Notes under the pieces: model-generated
The model's input: the letters and a program-made list of their open reading frames with translations, nothing else
Database searches by the model: none
Told to the model about the DNA's origin: nothing
In this document: piece after piece, positions 27,502 to 34,905 of the stretch
Numbering within the stretch: the stretch's first letter is position 1
Layout of the letters: the number at the start of each line of letters is the position of its first letter
Program-made: the position numbers and the translations under genes
NCBI GenBank assembly: GCA_038248655.1
Contig: JBBRXG010000007.1
Coordinates: 1 to 53,144, forward strand
Reading direction: 5' to 3'
DNA: 53,144 nucleotides
From: DATBLE01 sp038248655
GTDB lineage: Bacteria > Actinomycetota > Thermoleophilia > Gaiellales > Gaiellaceae

Positions 27502-29597
27502 CAGTCGTCCCCTCCCGTACTTCGCCAGGCCTCGGCGAGCTGACCGACGCCGGAGCCGAGCAGCCGATCCCCGCCGGCGACGCCGAGCACGCGGATCGGA
27601 ACTCCGTCGAGCCGTGCCACATCGGCGGGCGCGCAGGCGACCACGGCCTGACCTCCGCCCTCGCCGAACAGCGCCTCGGCGTCGTCGCCGAGCTCGATCT
27701 CCGCGCCGAGCCCGCTCCAGATCGCGGCCTCGGCCAGGGCGACCGCGAGCCCGCCTTCGGCGGCGTCGTGCGCCAGGGTGAGCATCGGCGCTGACCGCCA
27801 GAGGAACTCGACGAGCAGCGCCTCTGCGCCGAGGTCGAGGGTCGCCGGCCGTCCTCCGAGGGCGCCGTACAGCGCCTGGTACTCGGAGCCGGCGAGCGAC
27901 AACCGGGGGGTACCGGCGAGCAGCACGACGTCGCCCTCGCGCCAGCGCCCCGGCACCGTTCTGACGTCGGGGACGAGGCCGACGCAGCCGACGACCAGCG
28001 TCGGGTGGATCGCGCGCCCGGCGGTCTCGTTGTAGAGGGAGACGTTCCCCGAGACGATCGGAATGCGGAGCGACTCTGCCGCGAGCGCCAGGCCCTCGAC
28101 TGCCTCGGTGAGCTCCCAGGCGATCTCGGGCTTCTCGGGGTTGCCGAAGTTGAGGCAATCGGTGAGGCCGAGCGGCTCACCGCCCGCGCAGGCGACGTTC
28201 CGCGCCGCCTCGATCACCGCGAGGGCGCCGCCGGTTCGGGGGTCGAGGCTCGCGACCCGTCCCGGGCCGTCGAGGGAGAGGGCGAGCCCGCGCAGCGAGG
28301 GCCGCAGCCGAAGGACGGCGGCGTCGAGGCCGGGCCTCCGCACCGTGCGCGACCCGACCAGGTGGTCGTAGCGCTCGTAGACCCAGGCGCGGCTACGGAG
28401 GTTGGCCGACGCGAGCAGCTCGAGGAGCGCCCGGTCGGCGGCCGGGCCACGTGGGCCCGGGGGCGCCGGCGCCGGCTCGCGTGGAACGGGCGCGATCAGG
28501 TAGCGGGGAGCCTCATCGATGAGGAGATCGGCGCGGATCTCGGCGAGCAGCTCGCCGTCGTTGTAGGCACGCAGCTCGCCGGTGCCGGTCACCTCGCCGA
28601 TCGGCGTGCAGGAGAGCTCCCAGCGCCCGCAGACCTTCTCCACCGCCTCGAGGAGGCCCGGCCGGACGACCGCGACCATCCGCTCCTGGCTCTCCGAGAT
28701 CATGATCTCCCACGGCTCCAGCTCCTCCCGGAGCGGCACCCGGTCGAGGTGGACGTCGACCCCGGCGCCGTCGCGCGCCATCTCCGCGAGCGCCGAGGCG
28801 AGTCCGGCCGCGCCGCAGTCCTGGAGCGACTCGACGAGGCCGCGCTCGACCAGCTCCGACGAGACCTCGATCAGGCGCTTGCCGGTGAACGGGTCGCCGA
28901 TCTGCACCGACGGCCGCTTCTCGGCCGAGCCGTCGCCGAGCTCCTGGCTCGCGAGCGTGCTCGCGCCGCCGATGCCGTCGCGACCGGTCGTCGCGCCGTA
29001 GAGGACGACCAGATGCCCTGACGTGCGCGCCGTCGCGCGCAGCACGCGCTCGGTCGGCAGGAGCCCGACGCACATCGCGTTGACGAGGCAGTTGTCCGCG
29101 TACGCGGGGTCGAACACCGTCTCGCCCCCGACGGTCGGGACGCCGACCGAGTTCCCGTACGCGCCGATCCCGGCAACCGCCCGGTCGAACGCGTGGCCGG
29201 GCTCGCCGAAGCGGAGCCCGTCCAGCAGCGCCACCGGCCGCGCACCCATCGCGACGATGTCGCGCAGGATCCCGCCGACGCCGGTGGCGGCGCCCTGGAA
29301 GGGCTCGACCGCGGACGGATGGTTGTGGCTCTCGACCTTGAAGGCGACCGCCTCGCCGCCGCCGAGATCGAGGACGCCGGCGTTCTCCCCGGGGCCCTGG
29401 AGGACGCGGGCGCCCTCGCTCGGGAGGCGCTTCAAGAGCAGCGCCGAGTGCTTGTAGCCGCAGTGCTCCGACCAGAGGAGCGAGAAGACGGCGAGCTCGA
29501 AGTGGTTCGGGTCGCGGCCGAGCAGCTCGCGGATACGGTCGAGCTCCCCGTCGGTGAGACCGAGCGCCTGATGGAGCTGTTCCGCGACCTGGCTCAG
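27501..29597 (-). CDS. purL: Phosphoribosylformylglycinamidine synthase subunit PurL (CTG start proposed)
   Basis: Small-type PurL, about 698 residues, working with PurQ and PurS to convert FGAR to FGAM with ATP and glutamine-derived ammonia. The conserved N-terminus HQALGLTDGELDRIRELLGR and NHFELAVFSLLWSEHCGYKHS lies upstream of the first standard start (TTG 29435), and no ATG, GTG or TTG is in frame before it. CTG 29597 begins SQVAEQLHQAL, and a -10 TACAGT ends exactly 7 nt before it. Other motifs: AVAFKVESHNHPSAVEPFQGAATGVGGILRD, GNSVGVPTVGGETVFD and HDAAEGGLAVALAE. The gene is followed by purF. The CTG start is inferred. Confidence 0.92.
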   Translation of the reverse strand: MSQVAEQLHQALGLTDGELDRIRELLGRDPNHFELAVFSLLWSEHCGYKHSALLLKRLPSEGARVLQGPGENAGVLDLGGGEAVAFKVESHNHPSAVEPFQGAATGVGGILRDIVAMGARPVALLDGLRFGEPGHAFDRAVAGIGAYGNSVGVPTVGGETVFDPAYADNCLVNAMCVGLLPTERVLRATARTSGHLVVLYGATTGRDGIGGASTLASQELGDGSAEKRPSVQIGDPFTGKRLIEVSSELVERGLVESLQDCGAAGLASALAEMARDGAGVDVHLDRVPLREELEPWEIMISESQERMVAVVRPGLLEAVEKVCGRWELSCTPIGEVTGTGELRAYNDGELLAEIRADLLIDEAPRYLIAPVPREPAPAPPGPRGPAADRALLELLASANLRSRAWVYERYDHLVGSRTVRRPGLDAAVLRLRPSLRGLALSLDGPGRVASLDPRTGGALAVIEAARNVACAGGEPLGLTDCLNFGNPEKPEIAWELTEAVEGLALAAESLRIPIVSGNVSLYNETAGRAIHPTLVVGCVGLVPDVRTVPGRWREGDVVLLAGTPRLSLAGSEYQALYGALGGRPATLDLGAEALLVEFLWRSAPMLTLAHDAAEGGLAVALAEAAIWSGLGAEIELGDDAEALFGEGGGQAVVACAPADVARLDGVPIRVLGVAGGDRLLGSGVGQLAEAWRSTGGDD

Positions 29598-29604
29598 AGC
29601 CGGA

Positions 29605-29610
29605 ACTGTA
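29605..29610 (-). promoter_or_regulatory. -10 box TACAGT for purL
   Basis: Minus-strand TACAGT ends 7 nt before CTG 29597. It is the main argument for that unusual start. Confidence 0.6.
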
Positions 29611-29639
29611 TCCGGGAAGGCAGACAGGCCGGCTCGCGT

Positions 29640-29645
29640 TACCCT
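29640..29645 (+). promoter_or_regulatory. -10 box TACCCT for the EamA transporter
   Basis: TACCCT ends 7 nt before the GTG at 29653. Confidence 0.65.
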
Positions 29646-29652
29646 CGAAGAC

Positions 29653-30558
29653 GTGTCCCGCGCCTACGGTCCGCTGTTGCTCGTTCTCGCGGCGATCTGG
29701 GGATCGTCGTACCTGTTCATCAAAGTCGGCGTCCGCGACTTCCAGCCGACCGTGTTGATGACGCTCCGCCTCTTGATCGGCGGGCTCCTGCTGCTCGGCT
29801 TGCTCGCGGCGCGGGAGGGCGGCCGCGAGGCCGTGACCCGGGTGAGGGGCGCGTGGCGCGAGGGGCTCGTCTTCGGCGTCATCAACGGCGCGCTCCCGTT
29901 CACGCTGATCGCGTGGGGGGAGACGCACATCGACTCCGGGGTGGCCGGGATCGCGAACGCGTCGGTGCCGATCTTCGTCGCGCTGCTCGCGATCAAGTTC
30001 AACCAGGGCGAGCGCTCGAGCGGCTTGAAGCTGGCCGGCATCCTGCTCGGCCTGACCGGGGTCGGCGTGCTCGCGGGCGTGCACCCGGAAGGCGGCCGCT
30101 GGGCGGTGATCGGCACGCTGGCCGTCGTGCTCGCGTCCCTCTCCTACGCGGGCGGAGGGCTCTACGGCCAGCACGCGATCGCCCGGGCGCCGGGGCCGGT
30201 GCTGGCCACGGCCTCGATGCTGTACGGCGGGCTCGTGCTGCTGCCGTTCGCGCTCTTCCAACTCCCCGACCACGCGCCCGGCTGGAAGCCGGTGGCGTCG
30301 TTGCTCGGCCTGGCGGTCGGCGGCACCGCGATCGCCCAGCTGATCCTCGTCCGCATGCTGCGGCTGTTCGGAGCGGCGCGGCTGTCGCTCGTCACGTACC
30401 TGATCCCGGGCTTCGCGGTGGCATACGGGGCGCTGATCCTGGACGAGCCGCTGCGCGTCTCGATGCTCGTCGGCCTCGGGCTGATCCTCGGCGGCGTCGC
30501 GCTCGGGTCGGGTGCCTGGAGGCCGCAGCGGCGGCCGGTGATCGAACCCGTCCCGTGA
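29653..30558 (+). CDS. EamA/DMT-family transporter
   Basis: A 301-residue drug/metabolite transporter with ten transmembrane helices in two EamA repeats. The first opens with LLLVLAAIWGSSYLFIKVGVRDFQP (about 8-32) and the second with LAVVLASLSYAGGGLYGQHAIA (about 157-178). Typical repeat ends are present: SGVAGIANASVPIFVALLA and SLVTYLIPGFAVAYGALILDEP. It probably exports amino acids, nucleosides or other metabolites; the substrate is unknown. The GTG start is decided by the -10 box. It is divergent from purL (55 bp) and translationally coupled to the acetyltransferase downstream (GTGA overlap). Confidence 0.87.
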   Translation: MSRAYGPLLLVLAAIWGSSYLFIKVGVRDFQPTVLMTLRLLIGGLLLLGLLAAREGGREAVTRVRGAWREGLVFGVINGALPFTLIAWGETHIDSGVAGIANASVPIFVALLAIKFNQGERSSGLKLAGILLGLTGVGVLAGVHPEGGRWAVIGTLAVVLASLSYAGGGLYGQHAIARAPGPVLATASMLYGGLVLLPFALFQLPDHAPGWKPVASLLGLAVGGTAIAQLILVRMLRLFGAARLSLVTYLIPGFAVAYGALILDEPLRVSMLVGLGLILGGVALGSGAWRPQRRPVIEPVP

Positions 30559-31400
30559 TCCGGCGCGCGCGCCCCGAGGATGCGGACTTCCTCGTCCGGC
30601 TCGTCGCGCACGAGGAGGTCGAGCCCTTTCTCGCCGCCGTGCGGGCGAGCGATCGCGCGTCGGTGGTGGCCGGGATCGAGCGCTCGCAGCGCGAGTCGGC
30701 CGACTTCGGCGTCTTCCTGATCGAGGTCGACGGGCGCTCGGCGGGGGTGATGGAGTTCGAGCGGACGAACAGGCGCAGCCGGATCGCGAACCTGGGTGGG
30801 CTCGCCGTCCATCCCGACTTTCGCACGCGAGGGGTCGCCGACGAGGCGGCGCGCGAGTTCCAGCGTCACCTCCTGCTCGACCTGGGCCTGCACCGGCTCC
30901 AGCTCGAGGTGTACGGCTTCAACGAGCGGGCGCTGCGCCACGCCGAGCGCGCCGGCTTCGTCCGCGAGGGCGTGAAGAGACGCGCCTACCGCCGCCACGG
31001 CGAGTGGGTGGACAGCGTCATGTACGCGCTCACTCTCGAGGACGTCGTCTCCGGTGGGACGCTGCTTCTCCACGAGTACGTCGCCCGCCACAACGCGGGC
31101 GTTCGCGACGGCGACTGGGAGGCGCTCGGCGAGCGGCTGGCCGACGACGCCGTGCTCGAGCTCGAGGGAATCGACACCGGGCCGCTCGCCGGCCGCGAGG
31201 CGATCGTCGCCGCCTACCGCGAGCGACCGCCCGACGACGAGCTCCGGGTGCTCCGGGTCGAGGAGGACGGCCCGACCGTGGCCGCGGGCTACGCCTGGTC
31301 GGCGACGCCCGAAGCCGAGGCGGGGACGCTCCGCCTGACCCATGACGACGGTCTGATCACCCGCGTCGTCGTCACCCGGCGACGAAACCTAGGCGATTGA
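30555..31400 (+). CDS. GNAT acetyltransferase fused to a SnoaL-like (NTF2 fold) domain
   Basis: Residues 1 to about 160 form a GNAT domain of the RimJ/RimL kind: VIRRARPEDADFLVRLV, NLGGLAVHPDFRTRGVADEAAREF (acetyl-CoA pyrophosphate loop R/Q-x-x-G-x-A type) and HRLQLEVYGFNERALRHAERAGFVREGVKR. From about 175 a second domain, LLHEYVARHNAGVRDGDWEALGERLADDAVLELEG..., has the SnoaL/NTF2 pattern to the end. The frame is uninterrupted, so this is a genuine fusion. It may acetylate a metabolite bound or modified by the NTF2-like part (inference). GTG 30555 overlaps the transporter stop. Confidence 0.82.
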   Translation: MIRRARPEDADFLVRLVAHEEVEPFLAAVRASDRASVVAGIERSQRESADFGVFLIEVDGRSAGVMEFERTNRRSRIANLGGLAVHPDFRTRGVADEAAREFQRHLLLDLGLHRLQLEVYGFNERALRHAERAGFVREGVKRRAYRRHGEWVDSVMYALTLEDVVSGGTLLLHEYVARHNAGVRDGDWEALGERLADDAVLELEGIDTGPLAGREAIVAAYRERPPDDELRVLRVEEDGPTVAAGYAWSATPEAEAGTLRLTHDDGLITRVVVTRRRNLGD

Positions 31401-31450
31401 TCGGTGGCGCTTACGCGAACTGCTCGCGCCGGAGGGGCGGCATCTCGTGC

Positions 31451-31470
31451 CGGTGTCGTTTCTGACACCG
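31451..31470. repeat. Inverted repeat CGGTGTC...GACACCG
   Basis: Seven-bp perfect arms (31451-31457, 31464-31470) and a 6-nt loop, 13 bp past the stop of the DUF5808 gene on the minus strand. Possible terminator or REP-like element. Nothing else is seen in 31401-31482. Confidence 0.5.
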
Positions 31471-31482
31471 TCCCGTTCCGCG

Positions 31483-31680
31483 TCAGGGCTTCGGCTTGAG
31501 ACGGAGCAGCCGCGCGAAGTTGATCGCGTAACCCCAGCCGAACGCTCTCGGCGGGAACAGACGTGGCTCGTTCCGGTTCCACCAGCGTGCCTTCAGGCGG
31601 GCGACGAAACCCTTGCGCCGCCAGTCGTAGGGCACGCCGAGAAACTTCCCCGTTCTCGGCTCCTTTGTCGGCGCGGACAT
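31483..31680 (-). CDS. DUF5808 domain protein
   Basis: A 65-residue protein that is almost entirely the DUF5808 motif: TGKFLGVPYDWRRKGFVARLKARWWNRNEPRLFPPRAFGWGYAINFARLL, then a basic Pro/Lys tail. The family has no known function and occurs as a short aromatic- and Arg-rich module in many actinobacteria. AGGAGGAGG lies 6-12 nt before the ATG, so unlike its neighbours it is SD-led. A TACCAT box about 30 nt upstream could be its -10. It stands alone between oppositely oriented genes. Confidence 0.8.
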   Translation of the reverse strand: MSAPTKEPRTGKFLGVPYDWRRKGFVARLKARWWNRNEPRLFPPRAFGWGYAINFARLLRLKPKP

Positions 31681-31764
31681 CGTTGCCTCCTCCTCGTCAA
31701 CCTGTGTGATGGTAGCTGCGACTGATGGCGGCGGCCGAGGTGCCCGGTTGGCATGAACAGGTAG

Positions 31765-32343
31765 TCACCGCTCCCGCTCGGCGCCCCGCCAGCGGTGGAC
31801 GAGCCCCTCGGGAACGCCGATGCCGACCAGGTCGAGGAGACGGCCGACGGCGTGGTCGACGAGTTCGTCGATCGTCTCCGGCCGCCCGTAGAAGCCGGGC
31901 ATCAGCGGCGCGACGATCGCCCCGAGCTCCGCGAGCTGGGTCAGCGTGCGCAGGTGCCCGAGGTGCAGCGGCGACTCGAGCAGCGCGACGACGAGCCTCC
32001 GGCGCTCCTTCAGCATCACGTCCGCCGCCCGGACGAGCAGGTTGTCGTCCAGCGAGTGGGCGATCGCGGCGGCTGTCCGCACGGAGCAGGGGACGACGAT
32101 CATCGCGTCCACCGGGTACGAGCCGCTCGAGATCGCGGCGGCGATGTCGCCGTGGCGGTACGTCAGGTCGGCGAGCGCCTCGACCTCGTCCGGGTGCCGG
32201 TCGGTCTCGAGCGCGATCGTCTGCTTTGCCGCCGGGCTGAGCACGAGCTGGACCTCGATCCCCGGCAGCTCGTGCACGACCTCGAGCAGGCGAATCCCGT
32301 AGATCGCGCCGCTGGAGCCGGACATCCCGACGACGAGACGCAT
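31765..32343 (-). CDS. ubiX: UbiX-like flavin prenyltransferase
   Basis: Makes prenylated FMN, the cofactor of UbiD decarboxylases, from FMN and dimethylallyl phosphate. The 192-residue protein has the full flavoprotein fold: LVVGMSGSSGAIYGIRLLEVV (FMN phosphate loop, residues 3-23), MIVVPCSVRTAAAIAHSLDDNLLVRAADVMLKERRRLVVALLESPLHLGHLRTLTQL and PLMPGFYGRP. No ubiD gene is in the window, so the partner decarboxylase must be elsewhere. The ATG has a -10 TAGCGT 6 nt before it. It is divergent from the glyoxalase gene, 43 bp apart. Confidence 0.9.
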   Translation of the reverse strand: MRLVVGMSGSSGAIYGIRLLEVVHELPGIEVQLVLSPAAKQTIALETDRHPDEVEALADLTYRHGDIAAAISSGSYPVDAMIVVPCSVRTAAAIAHSLDDNLLVRAADVMLKERRRLVVALLESPLHLGHLRTLTQLAELGAIVAPLMPGFYGRPETIDELVDHAVGRLLDLVGIGVPEGLVHRWRGAERER

Positions 32344-32349
32344 GCCGAG

Positions 32350-32355
32350 ACGCTA
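32350..32355 (-). promoter_or_regulatory. -10 box TAGCGT for ubiX
   Basis: Minus-strand TAGCGT ends 6 nt before the ubiX ATG at 32343. Confidence 0.6.
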
Positions 32356-32374
32356 CCCGCTCGGACCAAGCCTC

Positions 32375-32380
32375 TAGGAT
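32375..32380 (+). promoter_or_regulatory. -10 box TAGGAT for the glyoxalase gene
   Basis: TAGGAT ends 6 nt before the ATG at 32387. It matches the sequence upstream of 2745 and 6260. Confidence 0.65.
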
Positions 32381-32386
32381 TCGGGC

Positions 32387-32782
32387 ATGGCCCGATACCT
32401 CCACACGATGGTGCGCGTCACCGATCCGGAGCGGAGCAGAGTGTTCTACGAGGCCCTGGGGATGGAGCTCCGGCGCGAGCTGCCGATCGTCCGCGACGGC
32501 GAGCTGGAGGCGACGAACTACTTCTTCGGCTTCCCCGGCGAGGACGCCGAGCTCGAGCTGACCTTCAACCACGACGGCCGCACGTACGAGCTCGGAACGG
32601 CCTACGGACACGTCGCGGTCGGGGTCGACGACCTGGACACGACGCTCGCCGCGCTCGCCGGCCAGGGGATCGAGCCCGAGCGGCCGCCGTACACGGTCCG
32701 CGAAGGAGGCTCGCGCCTGTGCTTCGTGTGCGATCCCGATCGCTATCGCGTCGAGATCATCGAGAAGCCTAGCCCTTCTTGA
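32387..32782 (+). CDS. gloA: Lactoylglutathione lyase-like VOC protein
   Basis: Glyoxalase I-type enzyme, 131 residues, made of two beta-alpha-beta-beta-beta modules. MARYLHTMVRVTDPERSRVFYEALGMELRRE opens the first, with metal-ligand His near 6. ELELTFNHDG supplies a Glu, AYGHVAVGVDDLDTT a His near 75, and DRYRVEIIEK a Glu near 125, so the full metal set of glyoxalase I seems present. Role: detoxification of methylglyoxal-thiol adducts, perhaps with mycothiol or another thiol instead of glutathione in an actinobacterium (inference). A C-terminal remnant of a second such gene lies beyond the toxin-antitoxin pair. Confidence 0.82.
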   Translation: MARYLHTMVRVTDPERSRVFYEALGMELRRELPIVRDGELEATNYFFGFPGEDAELELTFNHDGRTYELGTAYGHVAVGVDDLDTTLAALAGQGIEPERPPYTVREGGSRLCFVCDPDRYRVEIIEKPSPS

Positions 32783-32790
32783 AGCGTAAG

Positions 32791-32806
32791 ATCAGATTTA
32801 TCTGAT
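32791..32806. promoter_or_regulatory. Palindromic operator ATCAGA-TTTA-TCTGAT
   Basis: Six-bp perfect arms around TTTA; the last T is shared with the -10 box. AT-rich compared with its surroundings. The position suits autorepression by the Phd-type antitoxin. Confidence 0.6.
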
Positions 32807-32811
32807 ACCTT
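32806..32811 (+). promoter_or_regulatory. -10 box TACCTT for the toxin-antitoxin pair
   Basis: TACCTT ends 6 nt before the ATG at 32818. The spacer TCCTCC is not an SD. Confidence 0.6.
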
Positions 32812-32817
32812 TCCTCC

Positions 32818-33078
32818 ATGGCACGCCTGACAGCGACCGAGGTCGCTCGGAACTTCTCCGACGTGCTGAATCGAGTGGCCGCCGGCGAAGAGATCGAGGT
32901 GACTCGCTCAGGAGCGCCCGTGGCCTTGATCGCTCCTCCCAGACCGAGGCTGCTTCCTGCCGCTCGGTTTCGCGAGCTCCTCGCCTCCGCTTCTCGGGTG
33001 GATGAGGAGTTCGCCGAGGATCTACGGCGAGTTCGCATCGAAGCGGGCCTGGTGCCGGAGAATCCCTGGCCGTCCTGA
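32818..33078 (+). CDS. Phd/YefM-family antitoxin
   Basis: An 86-residue antitoxin. The N-terminal Phd DNA-binding fold reads MARLTATEVARNFSDVLNRVAAGEEIEVTRSGAPVALIAPPRP (residues 1-43). The C-terminal part, FRELLASASRVDEEFAEDLRRVRIEAGLVPENPWPS, should wrap the toxin active site; the Pro-Trp-Pro end is common in VapB-type partners of PIN toxins. It probably represses its own promoter through the palindrome at 32791-32806. The toxin reading frame begins inside its last codons. Confidence 0.88.
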   Translation: MARLTATEVARNFSDVLNRVAAGEEIEVTRSGAPVALIAPPRPRLLPAARFRELLASASRVDEEFAEDLRRVRIEAGLVPENPWPS

Positions 33079-33467
33079 TCGACACGGGGCTCCTGATCGA
33101 GTGGGAGCGGGAAGGGAGTTCAGCCTCGCTCGAGGCTCTGGTCGGCGACGAGGATCGTGCGATCAGCGTCATCACTGTCAGCGAGCTGCTACGCGGGGTG
33201 CACCGGGCGAGAGGCGGCGCCCGAGCCAGGCGTCGGGCGTTCGTCGAGCACGTGATCGCCGGACTGGAGCCGGTGCCGGTGACAGAAGCCGTGGCGCGCA
33301 TTCACGCGGAGGCGTGGGCAGAGCTCAGCCGCCGCGGCTCGACGATCCCCGCGCACGACCTCTGGATCGCCGCGACCGCGCTTGCTCACGATTTCGGCGT
33401 CATCACCCGCGACCGCGACGACTTCGAGCGCGTACCCGGGCTTCGGGTCCTGACGCCGCCGATCTAG
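33066..33467 (+). CDS. vapC: VapC-type PIN-domain toxin (CTG start proposed)
   Basis: PIN-domain ribonuclease of 133 residues. Acidic active-site residues are visible: Asp in VLIDTGLLIEWE (about 6), Glu in VSELLRGV (about 43), Asp in HDLWIAATALAHDFGVITRDRDDFERV (about 99 and 117). The conserved N-terminus starts upstream of the first standard start (GTG 33198), which would delete the catalytic Asp. No ATG, GTG or TTG is in frame between. CTG 33066 gives MAVLIDTG and is preceded by GGAG at 5-nt spacing. The 13-nt overlap with the antitoxin implies coupling. Expected target: tRNA or rRNA, as in other VapCs. Confidence 0.85.
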   Translation: MAVLIDTGLLIEWEREGSSASLEALVGDEDRAISVITVSELLRGVHRARGGARARRRAFVEHVIAGLEPVPVTEAVARIHAEAWAELSRRGSTIPAHDLWIAATALAHDFGVITRDRDDFERVPGLRVLTPPI

Positions 33468-33477
33468 GGACGTTTGA

Positions 33478-33525
33478 AGGTACCTGGACGGCTACCGGAT
33501 CGAGCTGATCGAGCGTCACGCCTGA
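33478..33525 (+). pseudogene. C-terminal remnant of a glyoxalase-like gene
   Basis: Between two TGA codons this frame reads LDGYRIELIERHA, the typical last strand of lactoylglutathione lyases and close to DRYRVEIIEK at the end of the intact gene at 32387. Only 15 codons survive. It lies just after the toxin gene. Confidence 0.55.
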
Positions 33526-34892
33526 AGCGCGGCCGGCTGCTGGCCGGCGCGCTCGCCCTCGCGGCGCTCGCGACCGTCGGCGCGTCGACCAGCCGGGCGG
33601 GCCCCGGGCAGGCGCCGCGGGCGACCTGCGGCAAGCTCCTCCCGCCGTCCTGGGGCGCCTACCTCGGCGCCTTCCCGGACTTCAACACGACGAAGGTGTA
33701 CAGCGAGGATCACGTACGCGAGGCGCGCATCGCGGACTTCGAGCAGCTGGCCGGCCGCCCCCTCTCCTGGGTGTACTTCTCGCAGCACTGGTACCTCGGG
33801 CTCGCATTTCCGCGCGAGCGCGTGTTGACGATCTGGCGGCACGGCGCCGTGCCCTACATCGCCTTCCTCCCGAGCTCGGGCACCTTCTACGGGCCGGGCA
33901 AGCGTCAGCGAAACCCGGAGCGACGGTACACGCTCCAGCGGATCATCGACGGCGTCTTCGATCCCCAGCTGCGTGCCTGGGCCGCCGCTGCGCGCGACCT
34001 GAACGTGCCGGTGCTCGTCTCCTTCGGCGCCGAGGTGAACGACGAGTGGGGGCCGTGGAGTGCGCGCTGGAACGGCGCGGGCGAAACCGACGGCTACGGC
34101 GACCCGGCCTACCCGGACGGCGCCGAGCGCTATCGCGACGCCTTCCGCCACATCGTCGCGCTGACCCGGGCCGAGGGGGCGACGAACCTGACCTGGTTCT
34201 TCCACGCCGACTCGTACCGCCCCTACACGGCCTGGAACAGGCTTGAGCTCTACTACCCCGGCGACGGGTACGTCGACTGGCTGGGGATCTCCGACTACGG
34301 CTCGCTCGACGCCCGGGTGCCGATCTCCCCGTTCGCCCGGAAGATCGACGTGTCCGGGGTCTACCCGACCCTGACGAGGCTGAGCGGGCGGCCGATGGCG
34401 ATCGCCGAGATGGGCGTCGTCGAGTATGCGCCCGGCGTGAAGGCGCGCTGGATCACGGACGCGTTCGCGGCGCTCCGCTCGAAGCGCTATCCGCGGGTGC
34501 GCGCAGCGACGTGGTGGAGCATGGACAGCGGGCCGAACACGCGCATCGACACCTCGCCGTCCGCGCTCGCCGCGTTCAGGGCCGCCGTCGCCGGCCCGTA
34601 CTTCGACGCGAAGCTCCGGTTCAGCGGCGACTGCCGGCCGCCGGTGCCGACCGCGGTCAAGGCAACCGACGGGCGCTATGCCAGGAAGGTGCGGGTGCTC
34701 TGGCAGCCGGTCGTCTCGGCGTCGTCGTACGAGATCTGGCGGAACGGCAGCCTCCTCGGCACGACGAGAGGCTCGTTCTACGACGACGTGAGCGCCGGTC
34801 CCGCCCGCCGGTACGCGTACCGCGTGCGGGCGGTGAGCGCGGGCGGCGAGAGCCCGCTGAGCGTCCCGGCGGTCGGCTCGCGGACCGGCTAG
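33522..34892 (+). CDS. Secreted GH26-like glycoside hydrolase with a C-terminal fibronectin III-like domain
   Basis: An exported hydrolase of about 456 residues. The signal peptide LKRGRLLAGALALAALATVGASTSRAG follows the start. The catalytic (beta/alpha)8 barrel, about residues 30-370, has VPVLVSFGAEVNDEWGPWS with the probable acid/base Glu, WFFHADSYRPY, and the probable nucleophile Glu in PMAIAEMGVVEY. These match family GH26 (beta-mannanase type). Residues about 380-456 (PTAVKATDGRYARKVRVLWQPVVSASSYEIWRNG...) form an Fn3 module. Start uncertain: CTG 33522 begins right at the signal peptide, TTG 33474 would add 16 residues that overlap a remnant gene. The polysaccharide substrate is unknown. 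Confidence 0.75.
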   Translation: MKRGRLLAGALALAALATVGASTSRAGPGQAPRATCGKLLPPSWGAYLGAFPDFNTTKVYSEDHVREARIADFEQLAGRPLSWVYFSQHWYLGLAFPRERVLTIWRHGAVPYIAFLPSSGTFYGPGKRQRNPERRYTLQRIIDGVFDPQLRAWAAAARDLNVPVLVSFGAEVNDEWGPWSARWNGAGETDGYGDPAYPDGAERYRDAFRHIVALTRAEGATNLTWFFHADSYRPYTAWNRLELYYPGDGYVDWLGISDYGSLDARVPISPFARKIDVSGVYPTLTRLSGRPMAIAEMGVVEYAPGVKARWITDAFAALRSKRYPRVRAATWWSMDSGPNTRIDTSPSALAAFRAAVAGPYFDAKLRFSGDCRPPVPTAVKATDGRYARKVRVLWQPVVSASSYEIWRNGSLLGTTRGSFYDDVSAGPARRYAYRVRAVSAGGESPLSVPAVGSRTG

Positions 34893-34905
34893 CCGCCGGC
34901 GCTCG

